Assembly: GCF_021650705.1 (NCBI RefSeq)
Contig: NZ_CP087138.1
Coordinates: forward strand, 4,178,001-4,242,000
Source: Pseudomonas sp. KNUC1026
GTDB taxonomy: Bacteria; Pseudomonadota; Gammaproteobacteria; Pseudomonadales; Pseudomonadaceae
DNA: 64,000 bases
Direction: 5' to 3'
Shown here: positions 8,047 to 17,530 of the stretch, in pieces
Layout: each line of letters begins with the position of its first letter
Numbering within the stretch: the first letter of the stretch is position 1
Notes under the pieces: generated by a model
Database searches by the model: none
Seen by the model: only the letters and a program-made list of their open reading frames with translations
Told to the model about the DNA's origin: nothing
Position numbers and translations under genes: made by a program

Positions 8047-9339
8047 CTAGTTGAAGGGGTGGCGCAGCACGATGGTTTCGTCGCGGTCGGGGCCGGTGGA
8101 GATGATGTCGATCGGGGCACCGACCAACTCTTCCAGGCGCTTGATGTAGGCGACGGCATTGGCTGGCAGTACATCGAGGGACTTGGCGCCCACGGTGTTC
8201 TCGCTCCAGCCCGGCATTTCTTCGTAGACCGGCACCAGGCCAATGTAGCTGTCGGCGTCGGTAGGCGCCTCGATCACATCGCCTGCTTCGTTCTTGTAGC
8301 CAACGCAGATGCGGATGGTTTCGAGGCCGTCGAGCACGTCGAGCTTGGTCAGGCACAGGCCGGAAATGCTGTTGATCTCGATGGCGCGGCGCAGAATGAC
8401 GGCATCGAACCAGCCGCAACGGCGGGCACGGCCGGTGGTGGCGCCGAACTCATGGCCGCGCTTGGCAAGGTAGGCGCCAGTGTCATCGAACAGCTCGGTC
8501 GGGAACGGGCCAGAGCCGACCCGGGTGGTGTAGGCCTTGGTAATGCCGAGGATGTAATCCAGGTACATCGGGCCAAAACCGGAACCGGTGGAGATGCCGC
8601 CGGCGGTGGTGTTGGAGCTGGTGACGAAGGGGTAGGTGCCGTGGTCGATGTCCAGCAGCGAGCCCTGGGCGCCTTCGAACATGATGTCCTTACCGGCTTT
8701 GCGCAGCGCGTGCAGTTCGGCGGTGACGTCCTGCATCATCGGCTCGAGCTCGTCGGCATAGGCCATGCACTGATCGAGGGTAGCCTGGAAGTCGATTGGC
8801 TCTTCCTTGTAGTAATTGACCAGCACGAAGTTGTGGTAGTCCAGCAGCTCGCCGAGCTTGGCGGCAAAACGCTCGCGATGGAACAGGTCGCCCACACGCA
8901 GGCCGCGGCGCGCGACCTTGTCTTCGTAGGCTGGGCCGATGCCGCGGCCGGTAGTGCCGATCTTGTGCTCGCCACGGGCCTTTTCACGCGCCTGGTCGAG
9001 GGCGACGTGGTACTGCAGGATCAGCGGGCAGGCCGGGCTGATACGCAGGCGCTCGCGCACCGGAACGCCTTTTTCTTCGAGCTTGGTGATCTCGCGCAGC
9101 AGCGCGTCGGGGGCGACCACCACGCCATTACCGATCAGGCATTTGACGCCTTCACGCAGGATGCCGGAAGGGATCAGGTGCAGAACGGTTTTCTCGCCCT
9201 TGATCACCAGGGTGTGGCCAGCGTTGTGGCCCCCTTGGTAGCGCACCACGGCGGCAGCATGTTCGGTCAGCAGATCGACGATCTTGCCCTTGCCCTCATC
9301 ACCCCACTGGGTGCCCAGGACGACGACATTCTTACCCAT
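8047..9339 (-). CDS. purA: Adenylosuccinate synthetase
   Basis: Joins IMP and aspartate using GTP, the first committed step to AMP. The 430-residue product (normal length) starts MGKNVVVLGTQWGDEGKGK. This contains the GDEGKGK loop with the catalytic Asp, and GHNAGHT with the catalytic His follows at about residue 40. TTGRGIGPAYEDK (about 128) is also conserved. I chose the ATG at 9339 with an AGGAC site over an upstream in-frame start five codons earlier. It is downstream of hisZ, 57 bp away, and probably co-transcribed. Confidence 0.97.
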   Translation of the reverse strand: MGKNVVVLGTQWGDEGKGKIVDLLTEHAAAVVRYQGGHNAGHTLVIKGEKTVLHLIPSGILREGVKCLIGNGVVVAPDALLREITKLEEKGVPVRERLRISPACPLILQYHVALDQAREKARGEHKIGTTGRGIGPAYEDKVARRGLRVGDLFHRERFAAKLGELLDYHNFVLVNYYKEEPIDFQATLDQCMAYADELEPMMQDVTAELHALRKAGKDIMFEGAQGSLLDIDHGTYPFVTSSNTTAGGISTGSGFGPMYLDYILGITKAYTTRVGSGPFPTELFDDTGAYLAKRGHEFGATTGRARRCGWFDAVILRRAIEINSISGLCLTKLDVLDGLETIRICVGYKNEAGDVIEAPTDADSYIGLVPVYEEMPGWSENTVGAKSLDVLPANAVAYIKRLEELVGAPIDIISTGPDRDETIVLRHPFN

Positions 9340-9396
9340 AACACTTGTCCTCATTCGCGCAAACGGTTGCCGGCGTGGCCGGCGGAAAACTTTCGA

Positions 9397-10578
9397 TCAA
9401 AGGGCGGCGGCTTGCCATTGCCCGTCTTGCAAAACCAGTTGGCGGTCGCAGCCGGCCTCGTGCGCCGCGTTGAGCGGCTGGCCTGGCAACGCTTGCACCA
9501 CGCGCAGCCCTTGCTCGCGCAGGCGGCGTACCGCTTGCCACAAAGTGGCATCGCCCGCTTCAGGAGCCCAGATGCCACCCGCCGGCAATTCGACTTCCAC
9601 GTTGCCCAGCGTTACCAGGGTGCGCAGGTCGGTGGAAAAACCGGTCGCCGGGCGCGCCCGGCCGAAATCCGCACCGATATCATCGTAGCGGCCGCCTTGG
9701 GCAATGGAGCCTCCGGCGCTGGGTACGAACGCAGCGAACACCACACCGGTGTGATAGTGATAGCCGCGCAGCTCGCCCAGGTCGAAATACAGCGGCAGCT
9801 CTGGAAAGCGTGCCGCCAGGCGCTCGGCGATATCGAGCAATTCATCCAGGGCAGCCAGCACCGGTGCCGGCGCGCGCGCCAGCACCTGGCGCGCCTCGCC
9901 CAGCACCTCACGGCCACCGCACAGGCCCACCAGTGCACGCAGCATGGTCGCAAGCTCTGCCGGCAGATTGGCAGTCAGCTCGACCACCTCATCCAGCGCC
10001 TTGCGCTGCAAGGCGTCGAACAGCTGCTGTTCCGCATCACCCGACAGCCCAGCGGCCCGAGCCAGGCCGCGGTAGATGCCGACATGGCCGAGGTCCATAT
10101 GGATATCCGGCACCTGCCACAACTCCAGCATAGCCAGCATCAGGCTGATGACTTCGACATCGCTGCTGGTGCTGGCGTCGCCGTAGAGTTCTGCACCCAG
10201 CTGGATCGGGCTGCGCGAGGTGGAAAGCGCTCGTGGCTTGGCATGCAACACACTGCCGGCGTAGCACAAGCGGCTTGGGCCCTTGCGCCGCAGCGAATGA
10301 GCGTCGATGCGCGCGACCTGTGGCGTGATGTCGGCCCGAAAGCCCATCTGCCGGCCGGAGAGAGGGTCCACTACCTTGAACGTGCGCAGGTCGAGATCAT
10401 CGGAAGCCGCACTGAGCAGCGACTCCAGGTACTCGATATGGGGAGTGACGACGAATTCATAGCCCCAGTTCTGAAACAGGTCCAGCACCTTGCGGCGCGC
10501 GATCTCGATACGCGCTGCCTCAGGTGGCAGTATTTCTTCGATCCCATCCGGCAGTAGCCAGCGGTCTACCGTTGCCAT
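9397..10578 (-). CDS. hisZ: ATP phosphoribosyltransferase regulatory subunit HisZ
   Basis: A 393-residue paralogue of histidyl-tRNA synthetase that lacks synthetase function. It forms a hetero-octamer with the short HisG to catalyse and regulate the first step of histidine synthesis. The class II synthetase-like core is seen in LLPDGIEEILPPEA near the N-terminus and in GFRADITPQVARIDA (about residue 78). A degenerate HisRS motif lies at GGRYDDIG (about 275). The length fits Pseudomonas HisZ. The start has AGGGGA 9 bases upstream. Histidine genes hisI and hisE are also in this window but far away. Confidence 0.95.
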   Translation of the reverse strand: MATVDRWLLPDGIEEILPPEAARIEIARRKVLDLFQNWGYEFVVTPHIEYLESLLSAASDDLDLRTFKVVDPLSGRQMGFRADITPQVARIDAHSLRRKGPSRLCYAGSVLHAKPRALSTSRSPIQLGAELYGDASTSSDVEVISLMLAMLELWQVPDIHMDLGHVGIYRGLARAAGLSGDAEQQLFDALQRKALDEVVELTANLPAELATMLRALVGLCGGREVLGEARQVLARAPAPVLAALDELLDIAERLAARFPELPLYFDLGELRGYHYHTGVVFAAFVPSAGGSIAQGGRYDDIGADFGRARPATGFSTDLRTLVTLGNVEVELPAGGIWAPEAGDATLWQAVRRLREQGLRVVQALPGQPLNAAHEAGCDRQLVLQDGQWQAAAL

Positions 10579-10742
10579 GACGCCAATCCCCTTGTCTCGG
10601 GCGGCCAGCGCTGAGCCTGGCCCTCACGGAAGCAGACGCAGGCCACGGCCCCCGGCAGCTTGATCGCAGCCAGGCCCTGAGCCCGCATCCTCGATTGTTC
10701 ATGGGTTTAGGCGGCCTCGAGGAGCACGCAAACCCGCAGACG

Positions 10743-10767
10743 CAAAAAAGCCGGGAATTTCCCGGCT
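10743..10767 (-). terminator. Intrinsic terminator downstream of hflC
   Basis: The stem AGCCGGGAA/TTCCCGGCT is followed on the minus strand by a six-T run (10744-10749). It ends the nnrD-to-hflC superoperon and separates it from hisZ-purA. A second GC hairpin, CCGCC-A-GGCGGC/GCCGCC-C-GGCGG, lies at 10803-10829, between this terminator and the hflC stop. Confidence 0.8.
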
Positions 10768-10838
10768 GCCGCATCATACACACGTTTTGCCCAACGGGCA
10801 CCCCGCCAGGCGGCTTGGCCGCCCGGCGGACGCTCATA

Positions 10839-11708
10839 TCAGGGCTTGGCCTTTTCCATGTAGCGGAAGAATTCGCTCTTCGGATCCAGGACCAGTACAT
10901 CGCTCTTGCTGGTGAAGCTGTCGCGGTAGGCCTGCAAGCTACGATAGAAACCGTAGAATTCAGGGTCCTGCGAGTAAGCCTTGGCATAGATCGCTGCGGA
11001 CTGTGCATCGCCATCACCGCGCACTTCCTCGGACTCACGATAGGCCTCGGCCAAGAGCACACGGCGCTGGCGGTCAGCGTCGGCACGGATGCCTTCGGCC
11101 AGTTCGTTACCCTTGGCGCGATGCTCACGTGCTTCGCGCTCACGTTCGGTGCTCATACGCTCGAACACGCTGCGATTCACTTCCTTGGGCAGGTCGATAG
11201 CCTTGACGCGAACGTCCAGCACTTCAATACCCAGCTCGGAGCCCGCCATACGATTGAGCGACTGAGTAATGTCGTTCATCAGCGCATCGCGCTCCCCGGA
11301 CACCACCTCATGCAGGGTGCGCTTGCCGAACTGGTCACGCAGCCCGGATTCAAGGCGACGAGCCAGGCGCTCATCGGCGATCTGCTTCATGCCGGAGGTG
11401 GCGGTGTAGAAACGCTCCGCATCCTTGACCCGCCACTTTGCGTACGCATCGACCATCACGGCCTTCTTCTCCAGCGTCAAGAACCGCTGGGTAGGCGCAT
11501 CGAGGGTCATCAGGCGTGCGTCGAACTTGCGCACCTGGTTGATCACCGGCACTTTCACGTGCAGGCCCGGCTCGACGTTGGGCTGCACGACCCGGCCGAA
11601 CTGAAGCAACACGGCCCGCTCGGTCTCCAGCACGATGTAGAAGCTGTTCCAGGCCACGATCGCGAGCACGATGGCGACGACCAGGCCGATTATGGATTTA
11701 TTGCCCAT
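10839..11708 (-). CDS. hflC: Protease modulator HflC
   Basis: A 289-residue SPFH/band-7 membrane protein that assembles with HflK into a large cage around the FtsH protease and modulates degradation of membrane proteins. One N-terminal membrane anchor (about residues 5-24, IIGLVVAIVLAIVAWNSF) is followed by the SPFH domain (LLQFGRVVQPNVEPGLHVKVP), then a coiled-coil Arg/Glu/Ala-rich helix (about 165-230). The start overlaps the hflK stop by one base, so the partners are coupled. It is the last gene of the superoperon. Confidence 0.96.
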   Translation of the reverse strand: MGNKSIIGLVVAIVLAIVAWNSFYIVLETERAVLLQFGRVVQPNVEPGLHVKVPVINQVRKFDARLMTLDAPTQRFLTLEKKAVMVDAYAKWRVKDAERFYTATSGMKQIADERLARRLESGLRDQFGKRTLHEVVSGERDALMNDITQSLNRMAGSELGIEVLDVRVKAIDLPKEVNRSVFERMSTEREREAREHRAKGNELAEGIRADADRQRRVLLAEAYRESEEVRGDGDAQSAAIYAKAYSQDPEFYGFYRSLQAYRDSFTSKSDVLVLDPKSEFFRYMEKAKP

Positions 11709-12892
11709 CAGCGGCTCTCCCGGGTACGCAGATCACGCTGCTGTTGCTGGTCGGTGGCAGTACGTGCCGCAGCATCCGCCGAGTTGCCCGACGCGGGGCT
11801 CGAGGACGAAGCCGAAGGCGCGCGCGACTTCTCGATCATCTTGTCGAGCGGCAGATAGAGCAGGTTCTGCCCCTTGTCGCCATTGACCATGACCTTGCTG
11901 GTGTTGCTGTACACCTCCTGCATGGTCTCCAGATAGAGACGCTCACGGGTGACTTCAGGTGCCTTGCGGTACTCGCCGAGCAGCTTGCTGAAACGATCGG
12001 CCTCACCCTTGGCACGAGCTACCACTTCGTCGCGGTAACCGTTGGCGTCTTCGATGATGCGCTGCGCCTGGCCTCGAGCTTCAGGCACTACGCCGTTGGC
12101 ATAGGTCTCGGCCTGGTTGCGCGAACGCTGTTCGTCTTCGCGAGCGCGGATCACGTCGTCAAAGGCTTCCTGCACCTCACGAGGTGCGGCCGCGCTTTGC
12201 ACGTTCACCTGAGTCACGGTGATGCCGGTGCGGTAGGTGTCGAGGAACTTCTGCAGGCGCTCCTTGATTTCACCGGCCATCTGCTCGCGGCCTTCGGTCA
12301 GCACCTGATCCATCGCGGTAGAACCCACCACATGGCGCAGGGCGCTGTCGGTCGCGTGCTGCAGGCTGACTTCCGGCTGGTCGACGTTGAGCACGAAGTC
12401 ACGCAGGTTGGTAATGCGGTACTGCACGGTCAGCGGCACCTCGACGATGTTCTCGTCTTCGGTGAGCATCTGGCCCTGCTTGGTGTACGCACGCTCACGT
12501 GTGACGTTTTCCATGTACTTGCGGTCGAACGGCGGGAAATAGATGTGCAGGCCCGCACCTTCGGTTTCGTAGTACTTGCCCAGGCGCAGGATCACTGCCT
12601 GTTCCTGTTCGTCGACGACGTAAATGGCACTGTACAGCCAGATAGCGGCGAGCACCGCCAGGCCGATGCCGAGCAGGCCGAAACCACCACCGCTGGATGA
12701 ACCACCGCCGCCGCTACCGCCGCTGCGTTTTTTCCCACCGCCGAACAGGCCGTTCAGGCTGTCCTGCAATTTGCGGAAGGCTTCGTCCAGGTCCGGCGGC
12801 CCCTTGCGATCGCCGCCACCACCGTTGTTGCCGCGGCGGCCGCCCCAAGGGTCCTGGTTGTTCGAATTGCCACCCGGCTCATTCCAAGCCAT
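11708..12892 (-). CDS. hflK: FtsH protease activity modulator HflK
   Basis: A 394-residue partner of HflC. The N-terminus is Gly/Asn/Arg-rich (MAWNEPGGNSNNQDPWGG), then more Gly/Ser runs lead to a single membrane segment (about residues 75-95). The SPFH domain begins VVDEQEQAVILRLGKY, and a long helical region precedes a Ser/Ala-rich tail. I start at the ATG at 12892, which has GGAGAG 6 bases upstream. The frame is open 17 codons further but without family similarity. Confidence 0.96.
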   Translation of the reverse strand: MAWNEPGGNSNNQDPWGGRRGNNGGGGDRKGPPDLDEAFRKLQDSLNGLFGGGKKRSGGSGGGGSSSGGGFGLLGIGLAVLAAIWLYSAIYVVDEQEQAVILRLGKYYETEGAGLHIYFPPFDRKYMENVTRERAYTKQGQMLTEDENIVEVPLTVQYRITNLRDFVLNVDQPEVSLQHATDSALRHVVGSTAMDQVLTEGREQMAGEIKERLQKFLDTYRTGITVTQVNVQSAAAPREVQEAFDDVIRAREDEQRSRNQAETYANGVVPEARGQAQRIIEDANGYRDEVVARAKGEADRFSKLLGEYRKAPEVTRERLYLETMQEVYSNTSKVMVNGDKGQNLLYLPLDKMIEKSRAPSASSSSPASGNSADAAARTATDQQQQRDLRTRESR

Positions 12893-12989
12893 AGCGCTCT
12901 CCATCTGATAAAGCAAAGACGCACCCGCTGGCGCGTCGGCCAATGCTACAGAATGCCCACGCCGCTCACCAAATGGCGGCGAAAAGCTT

Positions 12990-14291
12990 TTATTGCAAAG
13001 TGTGTTGCTCTACGAAGGCGTCGGGCTCCATCCCCTCGCGGCTGACAAGACGGTTGAGCTCGGCGCGAGGGATGCGAACCGCCAGCAGGCTTTGCCCTGC
13101 CTCGTCATGCCCCTCGCTTTGCACCGCGCCCATGGCGAAGAACTGAGCACGCAAGCGCCCCAGCTGCTGCGGCAAGCGTAGCGTAGCCACGAACAAGTCC
13201 TCGGCGAGCAATTCGGCGATTGCCTGCTCCAGTAGCTCGAGGCCCTTGCTGTCACGCGCCGACAGCCATACACGCTGAGGCTTGCCATCTTCGCCGCGCT
13301 GAATCTGCGGCTCGACGTTCTCAAGCAGGTCGACCTTGTTGTAGACCTCCAGGATCGGCAGGTCCTTGGCACCGATTTCACCCAGCACCGCCAGTACCTG
13401 CTCGATCTGCGCCTGCCGCTCCGGCTCATGGGCATCGATCACGTGAACCAGCAGGTCGGAGTTGCTGGATTCTTCCAGCGTGGCGCGGAACGCCTCGACC
13501 AGCTTGTGTGGCAGGTGGCGGATGAAGCCTACGGTGTCGGCCAGCACGATCGGGCCCAGGTCGGCCAGTTCCAGCCGGCGCAGGGTTGGATCGAGGGTGG
13601 CGAACAACTGATCGGCCGCGTACACATGGGCCTGCGTAACGGCATTGAACAGTGTGGACTTGCCAGCGTTGGTATAGCCCACCAGCGAAACCGAGGGAAT
13701 ATCGGCACGGCGCCGGCCACGGCGGGCCTGCTCACGCTGGCTGCGTACCTTCTCGAGGCGGGCCTTGATCTGACGCAGGCGTACTCGCAGCAGGCGGCGG
13801 TCGGTTTCGAGCTGGGTTTCACCCGGCCCGCGCATGCCGATACCGCCCTTTTGCCGCTCAAGGTGAGTCCAACCGCGGACCAGCCGCGTGCTCATGTGCT
13901 CGAGCTGGGCAAGCTCTACTTGCAGCTTGCCCTCGTGGGTGCGAGCACGCTGGGCGAAAATATCGAGGATCAGGCCGGTACGGTCGATCACACGGCACTC
14001 GAACGCCCGCTCCAGGTTGCGTTCCTGGCTCGGGGTAAGGGTGTGGTTGAAGATGACCAGATCGGCCTTCTCGGAATGGACGAGGTCGTGAAGCTCCTCG
14101 ACCTTGCCGCTCCCGATCAGGAACTTGGCGGTCGGCTGGTGCCTGGAAACGTTGACGAAGGCCACCGTTTCAGCACCGGCCGAAGACACCAGGTCCTGGA
14201 ACTCCTGCGGGTCTTCGCGCGCCTCAGGGTCTTGACCTTCCAGGTGAACGAGAATGGCTCGTTCACCACCTCCGTGGCGCTCAAAGAACAA
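12990..14291 (-). CDS. hflX: Ribosome-associated GTPase HflX
   Basis: A 433-residue GTPase that splits stalled or heat-damaged 70S ribosomes. It has an N-terminal HflX domain, a basic helical linker with the glycine motif GGIGMRGPGETQLE (about residue 150), and the G domain with P-loop GYTNAGKSTL (about 205), DTVGF (G3, about 250) and NKVD (G4, about 318). The start is TTG at 14291, preceded by TAGGAG. It is 20 bp downstream of hfq, the conserved hfq-hflX-hflK-hflC order. Confidence 0.96.
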   Translation of the reverse strand: MFFERHGGGERAILVHLEGQDPEAREDPQEFQDLVSSAGAETVAFVNVSRHQPTAKFLIGSGKVEELHDLVHSEKADLVIFNHTLTPSQERNLERAFECRVIDRTGLILDIFAQRARTHEGKLQVELAQLEHMSTRLVRGWTHLERQKGGIGMRGPGETQLETDRRLLRVRLRQIKARLEKVRSQREQARRGRRRADIPSVSLVGYTNAGKSTLFNAVTQAHVYAADQLFATLDPTLRRLELADLGPIVLADTVGFIRHLPHKLVEAFRATLEESSNSDLLVHVIDAHEPERQAQIEQVLAVLGEIGAKDLPILEVYNKVDLLENVEPQIQRGEDGKPQRVWLSARDSKGLELLEQAIAELLAEDLFVATLRLPQQLGRLRAQFFAMGAVQSEGHDEAGQSLLAVRIPRAELNRLVSREGMEPDAFVEQHTLQ

Positions 14292-14311
14292 AGCAGGCTC
14301 CTAAAGCAGGA

Positions 14312-14572
14312 TTACGCGTTGCCAGGCTCGGCGTCGGCGCTGTCCGACTCACCGGCGCTGGGCAGGCGGATCGGGCGGGAAGGCACGACAGTGGAGATCG
14401 CGTGCTTGTAGACCATCTGGCTGACGGTGTTCTTGAGCAGGATAACGAACTGATCGAACGACTCGATGGAGCCTTGCAGCTTGATGCCGTTGACGAGATA
14501 GATCGAGACGCTGACCTTCTCTTTTCTCAATGTGTTCAAGTAAGGGTCTTGTAGCGAATGCCCTTTTGACAT
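14312..14572 (-). CDS. hfq: RNA chaperone Hfq
   Basis: An 86-residue Sm-like hexameric RNA chaperone that pairs small RNAs with mRNAs and, in Pseudomonas, works with Crc in catabolite repression. The Sm1 motif covers about residues 15-50 (VSIYLVNGIKLQGSIESFDQ) and the Sm2 motif YKHAISTVVPSRP is at about 55-67. A short acidic tail follows. I start at the ATG at 14572 with AAGGAG upstream. The longer open frame upstream has no Hfq similarity. Confidence 0.97.
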   Translation of the reverse strand: MSKGHSLQDPYLNTLRKEKVSVSIYLVNGIKLQGSIESFDQFVILLKNTVSQMVYKHAISTVVPSRPIRLPSAGESDSADAEPGNA

Positions 14573-14664
14573 GTGCCGCACTCCTTTAAGGATCAATAGT
14601 AAAAAACGTCGAAAATAATGGCGCCTGCCGTGCCTCTTCCAAAGATAGACGGCAATTGCGGAAC

Positions 14665-15636
14665 TCAGCCCAATATGGAGATTGACCCGAGGTATTTCAA
14701 GGACTGCGTCAGATTGTCGCAAGCCAGGCTATCGAGCCAGTGAAGGCCCTGCCAGCTACGCAGCCAGGTGAATTGCCGCTTGGCCAGTTGCCGCGTGGCG
14801 ATAACGCCTCGCTCGCGCATCTGTTCATACGACAACGCGCCGTCAAGATGTTCCCAGACTTGCCGGTAACCCACCGCACGAATGGAGGGCAGGTTCGGAT
14901 TCAGGTCGCCCCGCTCGCGCAAGGCGATGACTTCATCGACGAAACCTTGCTCGAGCATCTGGTCGAAACGCTGGGCGATGCGCCGATGCAACACCGCACG
15001 GTCCTGCGGGGCGATCGCCAAGTGGGCGACAGTATAGGGCAATTGTGCGCCCGGTGAGGCGCCTGTTTCGCGACTTTCGGCCAATTGCCGGGCGCGAAGT
15101 TCGGTCATGCTCAGGCCGCTGACGCGGTAAACCTCAAGCGCCCGGATCAAGCGCTGTGGATCATTGGGGTGGATACGCGCCGCAGACACCGGGTCGATAG
15201 CCGCCAACTGCGCATGCAGGGCGTGCAACCCTTCGCTGGCTGCCTCGGCCTCCAACGCCTGGCGTATGGCGGCGTCGGCGCTGGGCATGTCGGCCAGGCC
15301 TTCGCAAAGCGCCTTGAAGTAGAGCATCGTGCCGCCCACCAGCAGCGGTATCTTGCCGCGCCCGCTGATATCGGCCATTGCCTCCAGTGCATCGCGACGA
15401 AACTCGGCAGCGCTGTAGGGCTGCGAAGGGTCGAGGATATCGACCAGCCGGTGCGGATGGTGCGCCAGCACTTCGGCCGCGGGCTTGGCGGTGCCAATGT
15501 TCATGCCGCGATAAACCAGAGCCGAGTCGACGCTGACCAACTCACACGGCAGCACCTGCGACAGTTCGATCGCCAGGTCAGTCTTACCGGACGCCGTCGG
15601 CCCCATCAGGAAGATGGCGGGAGGAAGTTGAGCCAT
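14665..15636 (-). CDS. miaA: tRNA dimethylallyltransferase MiaA
   Basis: A 323-residue enzyme that adds the dimethylallyl group to A37 of tRNAs reading codons that begin with U. The P-loop GPTASGKTDLAIEL is at about residue 12, the catalytic-site DSALVYRGMNIGTAKP at about 37, and QRLIRALEV at about 160. The length is normal. It starts 1 bp after the mutL stop, so the genes are tightly coupled. Confidence 0.96.
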   Translation of the reverse strand: MAQLPPAIFLMGPTASGKTDLAIELSQVLPCELVSVDSALVYRGMNIGTAKPAAEVLAHHPHRLVDILDPSQPYSAAEFRRDALEAMADISGRGKIPLLVGGTMLYFKALCEGLADMPSADAAIRQALEAEAASEGLHALHAQLAAIDPVSAARIHPNDPQRLIRALEVYRVSGLSMTELRARQLAESRETGASPGAQLPYTVAHLAIAPQDRAVLHRRIAQRFDQMLEQGFVDEVIALRERGDLNPNLPSIRAVGYRQVWEHLDGALSYEQMRERGVIATRQLAKRQFTWLRSWQGLHWLDSLACDNLTQSLKYLGSISILG

Positions 15637-15637
15637 C

Positions 15638-17530
15638 TCAGCGGCCGCGCAGGAACAGTTTGTCGAGGTCGTCCAGGCCCATCTGGGTCCAGGTCGGCCG
15701 GCCGTGGTTGCACTGGCCGCTGCGCTCGGTGATTTCCATGTCGCGCAGCAAGGCGTTCATTTCAGGCACCGTGAGGCGCCGATTGGCGCGCACCGAGCCG
15801 TGGCAGGCCATGGTGCCGAGCAGCTCGTTCAGGTGTGCCTGGATGCGATCACTGCTGCCGTACTCCATCAGGTCGGTGAGCACGTCGAACACAAGGCGAT
15901 TGGCTTCGGCCTGGCGAAGCAACGCGGGTATCTGGCGAATCGCCAGGGTCTCAGGCCCTAGCCGCTGCAGCTCGAAGCCCAGGCGCAAGAACCACGCCGC
16001 ATGTTCCTCGGCGCAGTCGGCCTCGCGCTGGCTTACTGCCAGGGTTTCAGGCACCAGCAGCGGCTGCCCGCTCAGCCCCTCGCTGGCCATGGCCACCTTC
16101 AGGCGCTCATAGGTAGTACGCTCATGGGCGGCATGCATGTCCACCAGCACCAGGCCTTGAGCGTTTTCAGCGAGGATATAGATGCCTTTGAGCTGCGCCA
16201 GGGCATAGCCCAGAGGCGGGATGTCACTGTCACTGGCCGGCAGTGCAGGCGAGGAGGCGTTACCAGGCAGCGGCGCGAAAAAGGTTTTATAGACACCCTC
16301 GGCCTCTGCCGCCGGAAGCACCTGGCCTGGGCTGGGCCGCGGATTGAATCCGTAGCCGCTGCCACCGCCGGAGAAGCTTTGCCGAGCTGCCGGGCTGGGC
16401 TCCATGAGGTTGCCCGCCAGGCTCATCTCACCCTGCGGGCCGAACTCCCCGCCTGAGCGCCACCGGGGCGTGCGGCCTGCGGTTGCGCGGGATCGGCCTG
16501 GGCCAGGTGATCCTCCGGCCGCACGTCGGCTAGCGACCGGTGCAGGGTGCCATAGAGAAAGTCGTGCACCATGCGGCCATCACGGAACCGCACTTCATGC
16601 TTGGTGGGGTGAACGTTGACGTCCACCGCGACCGGGTCGACCTCAAGGAACAGCACGAATGTCGGGTGGCGACCATTGAAGAGCACGTCACGATAAGCCT
16701 GGCGCACGGCATGGGCGACCAGTTTGTCGCGCACTGCGCGGCCGTTGACGAAAAAGTACTGCATGTCGGCCTGGCTACGCGAAAAGGTCGGCAGGCCAAC
16801 CCAGCCCCACAGCCGCAGGCCGTTACGCTCAACCTCGATCGGCATCGCCTGTTCGAGAAAGCCGGCGCCGCAAATCGCGCCAACGCGCCTCGCCTGAGCA
16901 GCCTCGTCATGCGCAGCATGCAGCGCCAGCACAGCCTTGCCGTTATGGCGCAGGTGAAAGGCCACGTCGAAGCGCGCAAGCGCCAGGCGCTTGATGACTT
17001 CCTGCAGGTGATCGAACTCGGTTTCTCGGCCTTGAGAAACTTGCGCCGGGCCGGCGTGTTGAAAACAGGTCGCAGACCTCGACCGAGGTACCCACCGGAT
17101 GCGCTGCCGGCTGCACGCGCGGTGTCATCTCGCGGCCCTCGGTTTCCACTTGCCACGCCTGCTCGGCCTGGGCGGTGCGCGAGGTGAGCGTGAGCCTGGC
17201 CACCGAACTGATCGACGCCAGAGCCTCACCCCGAAAGCCCATGCTCATCACCCGCTCGAGGTCTTCCAGGTCGCGGATCTTGCTGGTGGCGTGGCGCTCG
17301 AGAGCCAGTGGCAGGTCGTCGGCTTCGATACCGCGGCCGTCGTCGCGAACACGCAGCAGTTTTACACCGCCCTGCTCCACATCCACATCGATGCGCGTGG
17401 CGCCGGAGTCGAGGCTGTTCTCCAGCAATTCCTTGACCACCGATGCCGGGCGCTCGACCACCTCACCCGCAGCGATCTGGTTGGCCAGGCGCGGGCTGAG
17501 CAGCTCGATGCGTCCGGTATCGCTCATCAT
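15638..17530 (-). CDS. mutL: DNA mismatch repair protein MutL, reading frame broken three times
   Basis: MutL couples MutS mismatch recognition to strand removal. The GHKL ATPase motifs are intact: ELLENSLDSGATRI, DDGRGI and GFRGEAL. The C-terminal part keeps DMHAAHERTTYE, the DQHA(X)2E(X)4E-type endonuclease motif. The frame shifts three times. A base is missing from an A run at 17062-17065, from a T run at 17022-17024 and from a C run at 16447-16450 (plus-strand view). Restoring one base at each gives a continuous protein of about 630 residues, the family length. The start overlaps the amiB stop, at 17530 or at the second ATG, 17527. Sequencing error is more likely than a real null allele. 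Confidence 0.9.

Noticed and set aside
8059..10557. 832-codon open frame antisense to purA and hisZ
   Set aside because: It spans two well-supported genes and their spacer. The product is a Gln/His/Ala-rich composition typical of antisense shadows.
10579..10720. Short open frame upstream of hisZ as a small gene or histidine leader peptide
   Set aside because: It runs into hisZ out of frame without a stop, contains no His run and has no recognisable similarity.
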